NCBI RefSeq assembly: GCF_028372415.1
Contig: NC_092874.1
Coordinates: 335,624,651-335,688,650 of the forward strand
Direction: 5' to 3'
Source of the DNA: Notamacropus eugenii
Lineage: Eukaryota > Chordata > Mammalia > Diprotodontia > Macropodidae
DNA length: 64,000 nt
Position 1 is the first letter of the stretch. Every line of letters begins with the position of its first letter. Under the pieces are notes generated by a model. It saw only the letters and a list, made by a program, of their open reading frames with translations, was not told the DNA's origin and searched no databases. Of the stretch, positions 32,330-41,840 are shown in pieces. A program made the translations under genes and the position numbers.

Positions 32330-32660
32330 GCAAGAATTTCTTGTATGCCCTATAGCACAGAGCTGGAAACCCAGGATCCTACATTTAGAACTAGAAGAGA
32401 TCTCAGTCTATTTGATATAATCCCCTCACTTTAATAAATTTAATTAGTTTATTAAATATTAAATAGTTTAATTTTAATATTTTAATATAAACCCCTCATT
32501 TTAATTTTTTAAATACTTTAACTTTAATATTTTAGTATAACCCCATCATTTAGATGAAGAATTGAGGTCCAGAAATATTAAGTGACTTTCACACAGATAG
32601 TGGTCAGAGGTAAGATTTGAACTGAGGTCCTTTGCTCTTTTTTACTGTTACACAGGAGCG
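32330..32660 (-). mobile_element. MIR-like SINE with an AT-rich internal expansion
   Basis: Ends of a MIR ('gaactagaagagatctcagt' and 'gacttaagtg'-like 'attaagtgactttcacacag') flank ~100 bp of locally triplicated 'aacccctcattt(ta)' / 'tttaatatttta' units at 32417-32552. Confidence 0.6.
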
Positions 32661-33252
32661 GCACAATATGTATTTGTTTCTTAGTTGGCCCCCTACTGCT
32701 GCTCTTATCCACTAGGGAAGTCCTATCTAGGTGACATCCTAGGGTTGGGGGGAATGCAGAGAGCTCTGTGTTGTTAAGCTCTCATAGGGAGGCCCAAAAA
32801 CTACTGCCCAGGAAAAGGTTTGCACTTTGAGGGCGGGGAGCAAATAGGACAAATTTGACCTTTGGCTGGCCGCTGGATTTGAGTTCTTGGAGGTCTGGCT
32901 TGGGTTCCGAATTCATCACAGTTTGGGTCCTGTGAGGGAGAGGTATGGGTGGGCTGAAACAAGGGAAAGAATCCTTTAGTTACCGGAATGTGTTTGTAGC
33001 CCAATCCAAGACAAATACAGCATTTGACTGGAGCAGTGACAAGCAGTACCTTTGGGAATGGGGAAAGTATGTTGGGAAGGAGGAGACTGGAGAATGGGGA
33101 TAGGGCGGTCTGAACCCCTCTGGGTTCTTCGAGGTTTCATTGACACCCAAAATGAGAAGTTGTGGAGGAAATTTGGAGTTGACTTCAAAGCATCTTCTCC
33201 ACCTGGGTTGGGGGAAGGGGGTATAGTTCTCCATCAGCTGGTCTGAGGTCCC
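32661..33252. other. Intron 1, unassigned segment
   Basis: About 590 bp with no recognised repeat. Confidence 0.4.
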
Positions 33253-33408
33253 AAGAAGCTTGTTAAGACCACCTGCTGGATGATTTGAAGTTGGAAATGG
33301 AAACAGCTGCCAGGCCAAAGCTTCCATCCCTCGCTCTGCTTTCCCCATCACTCCTCAGGAATGCTAGGACTCGTGTTGGGAGTCAGGCCTTGGACATCCC
33401 TTGGTCAG
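33253..33408 (+). repeat. Diverged paired sequence, copy A (upstream of exon 2)
   Basis: Aligns along its length with 39090-39248. The best conserved blocks are 'taagaccacctgctg' at the 5' end and 'gtcaggccttggacatccct' with 'tggtcag' at the 3' end. It matches no repeat family I recognise. The copies lie 5.8 kb apart on either side of exon 2. It could be an undocumented repeat or a segmental duplication. Confidence 0.75.
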
Positions 33409-33599
33409 TAAGCTCTGTTCTGTCTGCTCTTTGGTTAGTTAGAGTTGCAGGAAGACCTTGTAAAGCTATCTGAACCTGCAGAGGAAGGAGGAGGACATAG
33501 TCCCTGCTTCATGTTGTTGGAGGTCCCAGGAAGGGGAAGTTTGTGCTTGTAGAGGGCTCTCTTAGCTCCTCAGCTAAGAGCTTCCCTCTGATCAGCAGG

Positions 33600-33745
33600 C
33601 TCTGGATTTAATGTTGGAAGAGACATTACAAGCCTTAAGGTTTGCAAAGTGTTTTACATACATTATCTGACTGGATCCTCCTAGTAACTATAGGTATTAG
33701 TATCATTTTACAGATGAGGAAACTGAGGCTCTGGGGAGACTGCAA
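33600..33745 (-). mobile_element. MIR-like SINE
   Basis: 'taaggtttgcaaagtgtttt', 'acatacattatctgactgga' and 'attttacagatgaggaaact'. Confidence 0.78.
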
Positions 33746-34196
33746 GCTGCGGGGATGAAATTTAATCATCAAGCATTTCTTAAAACACTGTGTGGACACT
33801 GATGAAATATAAAAAAATGAAATAATCCCTTCCCTCCAGGAGGCTATATTTTAATGGGGGAGGGCATAGAGGGGAGGTGAATAACAACTCTATGTGTATA
33901 TATATGTGTATATAAAGAATACATATAAGGTAGTTGGGGAGGGAGGACCTTAGCAGTTTTGGAGATCAGTTAAGTGCGAGCTGTTTCTTAAAGGAAGAGA
34001 AAGATTCTAGAAGGCAAAGGTGGGGAGGGAGTATATTTCAAGTGCATTGCATGACCAATGCAAAGGCACAGAGATGAGAAATGGAACCAAAAGAAAGCAA
34101 AGAGTGTGGAAAGGGGAGGATTGTATAATAAGACTAGAAGGGAAGCTTGGAGTTAGGTTGTGAAGGGCTTTAAAAAGGTAAACTGAGGTGTTTATG

Positions 34197-34445
34197 GGGC
34201 AGCCAGGTGGCTCAGTGAATAGAGCGCTGGGTCTAGAATCAGGAAGATTCATGTTCCTGAGTTCAAATCTGACTTTAGACACTTACTAGCTGTGTGACCT
34301 TGGGCAAATCACTTAACCCTGTTTGCCTCAGTTTCTTCATCTGTCAAATGAGCCAGAGAAGGAAATGGGAAACCAGTCTAGTATCTCTGCCAAGAAAACC
34401 CTAAGTGGGGTCACAGAGAGTCAGACACGACTGAAAAGATTCATC
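34197..34445 (+). mobile_element. Marsupial long tRNA-headed SINE
   Basis: 'gcagccaggtggctcagtga', 'cttgggcaaatcacttaacc', 'tctgccaagaaaaccctaag' and 'gagtcagacacgactgaaaa'. It is inserted in the LINE relic. Confidence 0.94.
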
Positions 34446-34821
34446 AAAAAAAAAGAGAAGTTTAAATTTAATCCTGGAAGCACTAGGAATCAAGTAGAAT
34501 TGATAGGGGAAGTGTCATGGTCAGGCCTGTACTTGAGGAAAATAACTTTTGGCAGCTGAGTAGAAGATGAACAGGAAAGGGGAGAGAGTTGAGGTTAGGG
34601 AGATCATTCTGGTAGTTCTTGGCACTAGTCTAAGTGAACTAAGGTGTTGGCTATGTGAGTAGACTGAAGGGGTCAGATAAAAGAGATGTTGTGGAGGTGG
34701 AAAAGCAAGATTTAGCAACTGATTGGATATATAGGATGAGAGAGAGAGTGAGGAGCTGGGGTTACCAACTGGGAATTAGCAGCCTGGGAAAATGGGAGAA
34801 AAATGTTGGTGTCCCCTGCTG

Positions 34822-34994
34822 CAGAGGTGTCAAACTCAACTCTAGTGAGACCAGAACCAGATTAAAGTATGACTGGGAAATATTTAGCAAAATAAATCAA
34901 AATACAATATATCATAGATAATATTAATTTGTGGTTTTCTAAGTCACACAGCCTACAGGGATCCCTTTTTATTTAAGTTTGACAGCACTGCTCT
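34822..34994. mobile_element. hAT-like MITE ('gtgtcaaac' termini)
   Basis: Inverted termini 'cagaggtgtcaaactc' and 'agtttgacagcactgctct' enclose an AT-rich interior ('gactgggaaatatttagcaa'). It shares sequence with 49950-50570 and 62038-62250, and it is inserted in the LINE relic. Confidence 0.82.
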
Positions 34995-35449
34995 ACAGAA
35001 GCAGGGATGTTTGGAAGAGGGAGATGTTCTGAGCTGTGTTTTGAATATGTTGCATTTGAGATGTCTCTGAAACATACAGTATAAATATCCAGGAGGAAGT
35101 TGATGAGCTGGGAGTGACACTCAGGAGAGAGATTGGGGCTGGATTTATAGATCTGTAAATCATTTACACAGAGATGATAATTAAGCCCAAGGGAACCAGT
35201 GAGATCACAAAGAGAAGAGGGCCCAGGGCAGAACTTTAGTGAATACTCACAGTGGATTGCAGAATGGGTGACAAACCAGCAAGGTGTCAGAGAAGCAGTG
35301 AGACATGTACGAGGAGAGCTTGGACAGTGGTGTCACAAAGACTAGAGAAGAGTGAGTATCCAGTAGGATAATGTCAGATATCCCAGAGGTCAAGAAGGAT
35401 GAAGATTAAGGGAGAAAAAAAGTCAAATTTAGCAATTCAAAAATAGATC

Positions 35450-35625
35450 TCTCCTGACTCTGTATTCAGCTATACCACTGGAGTCCGCAACACATAGGTT
35501 TAAATCCTGCCTCTGACCAGTGACTTTACCTCTCAGCCTTGGTTTCCTCATCTGTAAAATGAATGGGTAGGACTGGATTGCTTTTAAGGTCCCTTCCAGC
35601 CTTAAATTCTATGAAGGATTGAGGT
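35450..35625 (+). mobile_element. MIR-like SINE
   Basis: 'gtttaaatcctgcctctgac', 'ggtttcctcatctgtaaaat' and 'aaggtcccttccagccttaa'. Confidence 0.8.
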
Positions 35626-36464
35626 TAGCTAGAAGGAAGAGTTTTCCTGAGAAGGGAGAATTGTGCCATGTGTGCCTCTGCTTGGAGGCAGAGGGATGAA
35701 CTTGATGACTTAAACTCCTTCCAGTTGTGGGCTAGATGAACAGATGTTGCCTTCTGAGCCTAGTTCTGTAACCTCTCTGTGGGGCTAAAGCTGGAGATGT
35801 ACCCTTTCATATGACCTGGGACACTGAGCCTAGTGGATTTATGTTGGTTGTCATTCGTGACATGGTAGGTTTCTATACCGGTATCAGGCTGGCTAGCATA
35901 GGCCTTTTCAAGCTAGGAAGAGTGGGAGAGAACTGAATCCATAAAAATAGTGGGAATCTGTGAGTCTAGTCAACCAGCCATTGGAACTGTTGGTCAGTCA
36001 CCTTTGGAGCTAGAAGGGAGTGATTTCAGAATAAATGATCTCACCAATCATTGATCTTATTGGTGCAAGCTTGTTACTGTTAGAGGTGAGGGAAAGTTTA
36101 GAGAAATTCCTGGATGTCAGCCCCCTGGAGTATCATTTAGGTACATCCCTACCCTCTGAGGTGACGTCCAGGAGCATAACTCTGCCTCTCCCACTCTATC
36201 ATCCGGGATGGTGAGCTGACCTAGAATTATTCTTGGAGGATGGGAAAAAGGTCAGTTATATGCATAACTTTGAGATGAGCTTTTGTGGGGCCATTCTTTC
36301 CCTGCTGTTGGTGTTGGAATCACTAGGCATCTGTCCACCTGACTTGGCTGTCTTTGAATATAGCCAGGCACTTTCTGGGTAGACTTCTGTAATTTAGGCT
36401 TTGCAAAGTTGATAGGCAGTATTGGGCCTTGCAAGGATCTACGATTATCTGTTTATGTACATTT
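35626..36464. other. Intron 1, unassigned segment
   Basis: About 840 bp without a recognised repeat or exon. Confidence 0.4.
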
Positions 36465-36605
36465 GTTCATACAGATATTTTAGTATTTACTAAGTATACA
36501 GACTTGGGCTAGATACTATGGAAGGATAGAGCCATAAAGCAGAGACCTTGCCTTTGAGGGACATACAATCTAAATTAGACATGTGAGTAACATACATGGA
36601 AGTTC
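36465..36605 (-). mobile_element. CR1-clade LINE 3' end fragment
   Basis: 'gtatttactaagtatacaga', 'cttgggctagatactatgga' and 'ttgcctttgagggacataca'. Confidence 0.55.
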
Positions 36606-36672
36606 ATCCACTGTCTCTAAATTAGACTACGCTTCATAAAGCAAAGCCTGCAAACATAATAAATACTTAAAT

Positions 36673-36945
36673 ATCTATGATCAAAGCATGACTTGAATGA
36701 AGAGCTTCGAGAGGATAGCCCAACCCACCCCTTTGGGGAGAGGTTTTAAACTCTTTCCAATGTATTGATTGATTGGGCTGATTTTTTTTCTTTCTTTTCC
36801 TTTCCTTTTTTGGTCTTTAAAACATGCTTTTTGTTTGTATAGGATGACTCTTGGGAAAGGGAGGGATACTGGGGGAAAATATGGTGATATAAAAAATGAA
36901 AGATCAATAAAAACCCATTTTAAAAAATCTATGATCATAGCAGGA
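36673..36945 (+). mobile_element. Short L1-type 3' end insertion with target-site duplication
   Basis: A 3' UTR-like tail ('ggatgactcttgggaaaggg', 'gatactgggggaaaatatgg', 'gatcaataaaaacccatttt') ends in an A-run. It is flanked by a 19-bp duplication with two mismatches at 36673-36691 and 36927-36945. The insert between them is ~235 bp. Confidence 0.78.
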
Positions 36946-36949
36946 CAAT

Positions 36950-37035
36950 AGATTTAGAAATGAATGGGATCATGGAAGTGATCTCTCACTTTATAGGTGA
37001 CTTGGCTAAGGTCGCTCTGGCAGATGTTGCAAGGA
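36950..37035 (-). mobile_element. MIR-like SINE fragment
   Basis: 'atgggatcatggaagtgatc', 'tctcactttataggtgactt' and 'ggctaaggtcgctctggcag'. Confidence 0.55.
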
Positions 37036-37234
37036 GCACTGCTCCTTGTATCCAGTGAGTGTTACAGAGGACGCTGGAATCACTAGAGATTGTCATGGTC
37101 CAGGAGGGTATTCTAGGCATGGCACTGGTTTGTGTAGGGTGTTTTTATATTTATATAGAATTTTATTTTTTTAGTTCAGTCTTGTTTTCATTTCTGGAAT
37201 TCTCTATTTCCCATCTTCCCTACCCTTTGAGAAG

Positions 37235-37425
37235 GCAAGAAAAAACCTGTTTACATAGCATTTTAAGACTCTCCTTACAACAGTGCTATGAGGTAGGCAG
37301 TGGGAGTGTGTCTTCCCTTTTGCAGATGAGGAAATCAAGGCTTTAAAGAGTTATCTGAGATTATTTGACTAGTGAAGTGGCAAACCCAGAGTTTGAACTC
37401 AGGCCTGGGTGAATCCTGAGTCTGT
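37235..37425 (-). mobile_element. MIR-like SINE
   Basis: 'atagcattttaagactctcc', 'cttttgcagatgaggaaatc' and 'gtttgaactcaggcctgggt'. It lies ~250 bp upstream of LLGL1 exon 2. Confidence 0.75.
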
Positions 37426-37678
37426 TGTAATGCACTCCTTCTCCAATGCCAGACTGAGCTGTTTAGACTTGATCCTGTAGGTAATGGAAAGGCATGTGCG
37501 ATTTTTATGTTTATCAGTTTGTATCTGTGTGTCTGTCTGGGCATGTGTCTGAACCAATCTGTATAACTATCTCTGTGTGTCTCTGCCCCTTGCCCTTTAA
37601 TATTGGGGACCCCTTATGGGGGCCTGTAACTCGTTCCCTGAGTCTAGAATGTCACCAACTATTTCCTTTTCCCTCTAG

Positions 37679-37776
37679 ACTGTGGAACATGGATTTCCCA
37701 ACCAGCCCAGTTCTCTGGCTTACGATCCAAAGCTTCGCATCATGGCCATTGGTACAAAATCTGGAGCAGTCAAAAT
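37679..37776 (+). CDS. LLGL1: LLGL1 exon 2 (residues 28-59 plus 2 nt)
   Basis: A strong acceptor (TTTCCTTTTCCCTCTAG, ending 37678) precedes ACT GTG GAA. Translation gives [20 protein letters not shown] then [12 protein letters not shown]. As I recall it, this is the start of the first WD40 beta-propeller of LLGL1 ([20 protein letters not shown]... in human). The first propeller blades contribute to the scaffold fold that carries the aPKC-regulated linker further on. The exon joins in frame with exon 1 (phase 0). It ends at AAAAT, followed by GTATCC (phase 2). The family sequence continues Ile-Tyr-Gly-Ala-Pro, whereas read-through here gives Met-Tyr-Pro-Phe. This places the boundary at 37776. 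The remaining exons must lie beyond 64000. Confidence 0.95.
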
Positions 37777-37836
37777 GTATCCTTTTCCCATCTCTGCCAA
37801 TATCAAGGTGGCCCCAGAAGTCCCCAAGGGGCTGAG

Positions 37837-37844
37837 AGGTAAGG
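37837..37844 (+). promoter_or_regulatory. Alternative 5' splice site candidate downstream of exon 2
   Basis: AG followed by GTAAGG (GT at 37839-37840) is a better consensus than the inferred exon 2 donor GTATCC. Use would add 62 nt to the exon and change its end phase from 2 to 1. The exon 2 reading frame stays open through the extension. Confidence 0.45.
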
Positions 37845-38124
37845 CTGACTCAGCATAATTTAGAGGCGGGTTCTTCCCCCTTATGCCCTAGGGACCAGAG
37901 GGTGGAAGCAAGGATGTGTGGGCCTATACCTCTGAATTTAAAATATCTCTCTGGCTGTGGTTTTTGGAAGAGTAGATGGGAGAAATAGTTGTTGGGTCTT
38001 GAATAGTGGGTAGGATTTGGATCCAGGGAAACATTTTTAACATTGGGAGTTAGCTCACAGATGGGAATGAGCATAGAGTATTTCGGGAGGTTTTGGGGTG
38101 GAGGGGGTCTGGGTATCATAAAGG

Positions 38125-38330
38125 GGTACTGTAAGAAATAAGGTCAATTAGACCTCTAAAGGGTCTTGAGTACCAAGCCTGGGAATTTGGACTTGATTTG
38201 GTAAAAGAAAAGAAACAATGAAAAGCTCTTGAACCTTCTTGGAAGGATGATGGGATGAAAATAGTCTTAGGAAGAGAGCTCTGGAAACATGTCAGATGGA
38301 GTGCCTCAAGCATGTATTGGTGATTAATAA
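38125..38330 (-). mobile_element. CR1-clade LINE fragment
   Basis: 'gggaatttggacttgatttg', 'aaagctcttgaaccttcttg' and 'gattaataaatgcttattga' suggest a decayed antisense LINE fragment with a sense-type terminus at the end. It is poorly defined. Confidence 0.4.
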
Positions 38331-39089
38331 ATGCTTATTGAATGAATGGATGAGAAACCTGCATAGGCTGTGGAGGAAGGATTGAGGTTGTTATTATCCT
38401 AATTTTAGCCCGTCCTTGGCTTTTCCTTCACCAACTCAAGGGACATCCCTTCGTTTCTGATTTTGGAGTTCTTCACAATTCATAGGGTAGCAGTGAGCAG
38501 AGACCTCATCACCTCCTCATGGGCATCCTTATGTCTTTTCCCATCTGTCAGGGTCACCCAGTTGAGCACACAGCTATCCTGGACCAAAATTGGGTCCTTC
38601 TGCCTCAAAGCTAAGTGAGTCTTCCCCTACTACATTGTACCAGGTTGGAAAGATGAGACTAGATGGTGGGGTTATGGTCATGGACTTGGGAGACAAAGGT
38701 TAAGATTAAAGTAACAGGGATAAGATTATAAGGTTAGGTTTATTAGGGTTAGAATTCATAAGTATAGGGGTAGCCTTTGGAGGGGGAAGGGATGGAAGTT
38801 AAGGGAAAGGTCATGTTAGTGACTCTTGGCCTGAGGCTTGGAAGAGATAGGAATGCCAAGGCTTGGAATAAGGTTACCAATAGTCCTGAAAGGGATATAG
38901 GAAAGAGGGTTTTAAGTCAGATTTCCTGTCCTAGGCCTAGGTAGGCAAGGGAAAAGGCAAGAATTTCACCAGAGTATGCAGCTAGAACTTCTGCTATCTG
39001 TCATCTTTCTCTTTACCCACATTCCCCAGTCCCCCAGGGTGAATGGGCATTTGGCCCCTGGGGACTGACTTCCCCTCCCCTCCTCCACC
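38331..39089. other. Intron 2, unassigned segment
   Basis: About 760 bp without recognised repeats or exons. Confidence 0.4.
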
Positions 39090-39248
39090 CAGAAGCCTGC
39101 TAAGACCACCTGCTGTATGATTTAGAGTGTGGAATAGCAATGGCTCTCAGGCTGAACTTCCAGCCCCAGCTTTGTCCCCCATCTTCCTTCTTCTCAGGAA
39201 CATTGGGTCTCTGTGTTGAAAGTCAGGCCTTGGACATCCCTTGGTCAG
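39090..39248 (+). repeat. Diverged paired sequence, copy B (downstream of exon 2)
   Basis: Counterpart of 33253-33408 in the same orientation. The 3' block 'gtcaggccttggacatccct' + 'tggtcag' is identical over 27 bp, and 'taagaccacctgctg' is identical over 15 bp. The centre has diverged with small indels. The similarity fades outside these limits. Confidence 0.75.
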
Positions 39249-39499
39249 TCATTCTGGTCCCCAGTTTGTCAGGCAAGGAGGTCCTTATCTGTCAGGCCTC
39301 AGAGAGGCAGGCAGACCTCCCCTTCCTACCTCCCTTCCCCTGGCACCACTCCTGGCCCCTAGCCCTGCTGGGTGGGGGAGGGGTGGGCACAATCAGGGTT
39401 CCTGTATGGCTGTGGACAAAGCGGGCATTTTCCACTACACAGTGCACCCAGGGATGGCAGGGTCGGCCCTAGCCCAAGCAGCTGAAAGCTCCCCTCCTC
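39249..39499. other. Intron 2, unassigned GC-rich segment
   Basis: No known feature. Open frames across it are compositional. Confidence 0.4.
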
Positions 39500-39695
39500 C
39501 AGCTCGGGAGAGGCAGCCCTCACGTAGCGGAAGTTCAACTCCAATTTTGGAGCTGGACAACCTGGCTTCATATTCCAGGTCTGCCTGTGTAACTTTGGGC
39601 AAGTCTCTTAACTACTCTGGTCTCGGATCCCCCCTCTTCAAAATGAGGAGGTTAAATTAGATGATCTCAAGTCTCTTTCAGCTCTAAATCTCAGA
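39500..39695 (+). mobile_element. MIR-like SINE
   Basis: 'cctgtgtaactttgggcaag', 'tctcttaactactctggtct' and 'tctcaagtctctttcagctc'. Confidence 0.75.
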
Positions 39696-39984
39696 TCTTG
39701 TGAACAAAGAGGCAGCCTGGGAGTCTGAACTCTTGGCTTTCTTTGTGATTTTTGCAAATCTGCCCCTGACTTATATTCCTCTGACCATCCTGGGAAACCA
39801 CTCTTAAGTGAGATTGAAAGTTACCTTCCCTAGCCCCCCCTACTTTCCAAGCTGACTCACTGACCCTCAGCTCCAAATGAGAGAATAGCCAGAAAGAGAA
39901 GCCCCAGTTATGGTAATGTTTAGGGGCCCCTGTCACAATTAAGAAGCCTTCATTGAACGGTTCTAGATAGTCATCCTTTCTTCT

Positions 39985-40130
39985 TTTGATTTGATTTGAT
40001 TTGAGTAACAAGTATTTAATTGTCTCTCCCTCTCACCTCCTCTACTGGAACAAAAAATATAATTATATAAATGCAACATGTGTGCATACATGCATAAACC
40101 ACTAAACACAGAAATCATACATGTCATTCC
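39985..40130 (-). mobile_element. L1-like 3' fragment, copy 1
   Basis: 'cttttgatttgatttgattt', 'aacaagtatttaattgtctc' and 'tcacctcctctactgg' are shared almost exactly with 41632-41700. A C/T-rich 3' UTR in antisense suggests a LINE 3' end. Confidence 0.5.
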
Positions 40131-40149
40131 ATTATCTGCAGGATCAAGT

Positions 40150-40290
40150 CTGAGCAGCTCAGCCTGGCACTAGAAGGGCATTGGGATACCAATGAAAGCA
40201 CAGTGGGTTCCGCCTTGGCTCTGCCCCTTGTTAGTCGCATGACTTTGGGTGATTCATTTAACATCTCTAAATCTTGATTTGGTCTAGTAG
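40150..40290 (+). mobile_element. MIR-like SINE
   Basis: 'cagtgggttccgccttggct' and 'tagtcgcatgactttgggtg', followed by 'catctctaaatcttgatttg'. Confidence 0.55.
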
Positions 40291-40579
40291 GAGGAAGAAG
40301 CTACTGGCAGAAAATTGTCACAGGACAGTGTATGACATGCTGTGGGATTCCAGAGAGGAGGAAGAGGTTAGTGGGAGTAGACAGGAAAGGTTTCATGGAC
40401 AGGGGTGGGCTCTGCTTTTCTTAAGCCACATGTCTTTGGAAGAGCAACTGGCCACCCTGCTGGTCACCAGTTGACACAAGGGATGGAGACACAAACAGGT
40501 GGTCCAGGGGTTAGACAGAGAAGAAACAAGAGACCTCTGTTCTCTCCTGAAAGTAACCAATTGTGTCTCTGCACTGTAG

Positions 40580-40765
40580 ACCATTCATTCCATTCCACAA
40601 ACATTTATGGAATGCCCACTGTATACAGGACTCAGTGCACAGTGGACACAGATTTCCTTATTTTCACAGAGGAGGAAATGATTATTCCCCAAAGCCACAC
40701 AGCAAATTAGTGGTAGAGTGGAGACTTGGAACCCAAGTGCTCTCACTTCTAATCCAATGTTCTTT
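40580..40765 (-). mobile_element. MIR-like SINE / LINE 3' junction
   Basis: 'ccattccacaaacatttatg', 'gaatgcccactgtatacagg', then 'gaggaggaaatgattattcc' and 'agccacacagcaaattagtg'. Confidence 0.65.
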
Positions 40766-41319
40766 TGTCTGTTATTTTTGTAGAGACATGCCAGAGATTG
40801 ATTATAGTGTGTGTAAGGGGGGGTATCTGTGGTTCTGCTCCCCCCCTCCAAATTGCTGTTATGTGTACTTTGGGGGGCTAGAGGGATTGAATGATTGGAT
40901 ATGTGTTGGGGATGGCAGGGGAGTCTGAGAATCTAGACTCCTGCTTCTTATTTGCCCACTGATATCCAGCCTGGTCTGGGTTGCCCAGATTGACTCGTCC
41001 GAATGCAGTAAGGTTTCTCTACCCTTACCCAATTTGGGGAACCAAATCTTTTCTAGTTGATCACCTAGTAGCTTCTCTCTTGTCATGGGCCCTGCTTCTG
41101 TCATTGTCTCCTGAGAATGAGTCACTTTGGAGCTTTCTCACGTCAGGGAAAACATTTTCCTTCCCCTTTCCAAGGCTGGGTGAGAGCAACTGGCTAAGCT
41201 CAGAGCTCAGTGAGTATGAGACCCTTGAGTCAGGCCTAGGATGGGGGAGACACCTTGCTATTGGATTGGAGATGTGTGTGAGATCAGTGATTCCAAGATC
41301 CAGCAGTTCATAAAACTTT
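40766..41319. other. Intron 2, unassigned segment
   Basis: About 550 bp. No exon or repeat was recognised. Confidence 0.4.
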
Positions 41320-41530
41320 GTAATTATTGAGTCCAGCAGTAGACTGTGGACCCCCAGAGAAGCTGCATGCCTGGCTTAAGGTCACCCAGGGATTAGTGAT
41401 GCAGCTGAGTCTAGAACTCACATCTCCTCATGTTGTTGATAGAAGTTAAGTGACTTGCTTGAGCTCACGTAGCATGCTAATGGCAGAGGCAGACCTAGAG
41501 TCTGTGTCCTTAGGTCTACTAGATCCTGGG
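41320..41530 (-). mobile_element. Two MIR-like fragments in tandem
   Basis: 'ttaaggtcacccagggatta' with 'ctagaactcacatctcctca', then 'aagttaagtgacttgcttga' with 'aatggcagaggcagacctag'. Confidence 0.65.
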
Positions 41531-41629
41531 CTAAGGCTTCTGTCTGCCTCGTCCTCCTCCCACACCCTCCCCTCACCCCCATATACCACCAGCCGTAAAA
41601 TCTCCCACCCTATTTCTGTAACAGCCTTT

Positions 41630-41840
41630 TTTCTTTTGATTTGATTTGATCAATTAACAAGTATTTAATTGTCTCTCCCTCTCACCTCCTCTACTGGGAG
41701 AAGAAAAACCCCTTGTAAATATTTGTAGTTAAGCAAAACAAATTCCCACATTGGCCGTGTCCAGAAATGTACGTCCCAATCTGGCATCTTGAGTATATCC
41801 CCTCTTTGTCAGGAGGTTATTTTCTACCCATTCTAAAAAA
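41630..41840 (-). mobile_element. L1-like 3' fragment, copy 2
   Basis: Its first ~70 bp nearly repeat 39979-40050. It continues 'caaaacaaattcccacattg' and 'ggcatcttgagtatatcccc', which I recognise as an antisense LINE 3' UTR type. Confidence 0.55.

Larger units (their letters stand above)
33755..35435 (-). mobile_element. CR1-clade LINE relic carrying two younger insertions
   Basis: Antisense blocks in canonical order: 'cccttccctccaggaggcta', 'ggttgtgaagggctttaaaa', then after a SINE 'gtcatggtcaggcctgtact', 'aactgattggatatatagga', and after a MITE 'atttgagatgtctctgaaac', 'agggcccagggcagaacttt' and 'caagaaggatgaagattaag'. Confidence 0.87.
21645..37678 (+). other. LLGL1: LLGL1 intron 1
   Basis: A GT (GTGAGG) to AG (pyrimidine-rich TTTTCCCTCTAG) intron of 16,034 bp, phase 0. 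It is largely filled by transposon remnants listed separately. No additional exon was recognised inside it. Confidence 0.88.

Noticed and set aside
33253..33412. Copy A as a duplicated exon with 'tcag|taagc' donor
   Set aside because: The junction lacks the obligatory GT, the frames of the two copies are not preserved (indels), and there is no LLGL1 similarity.
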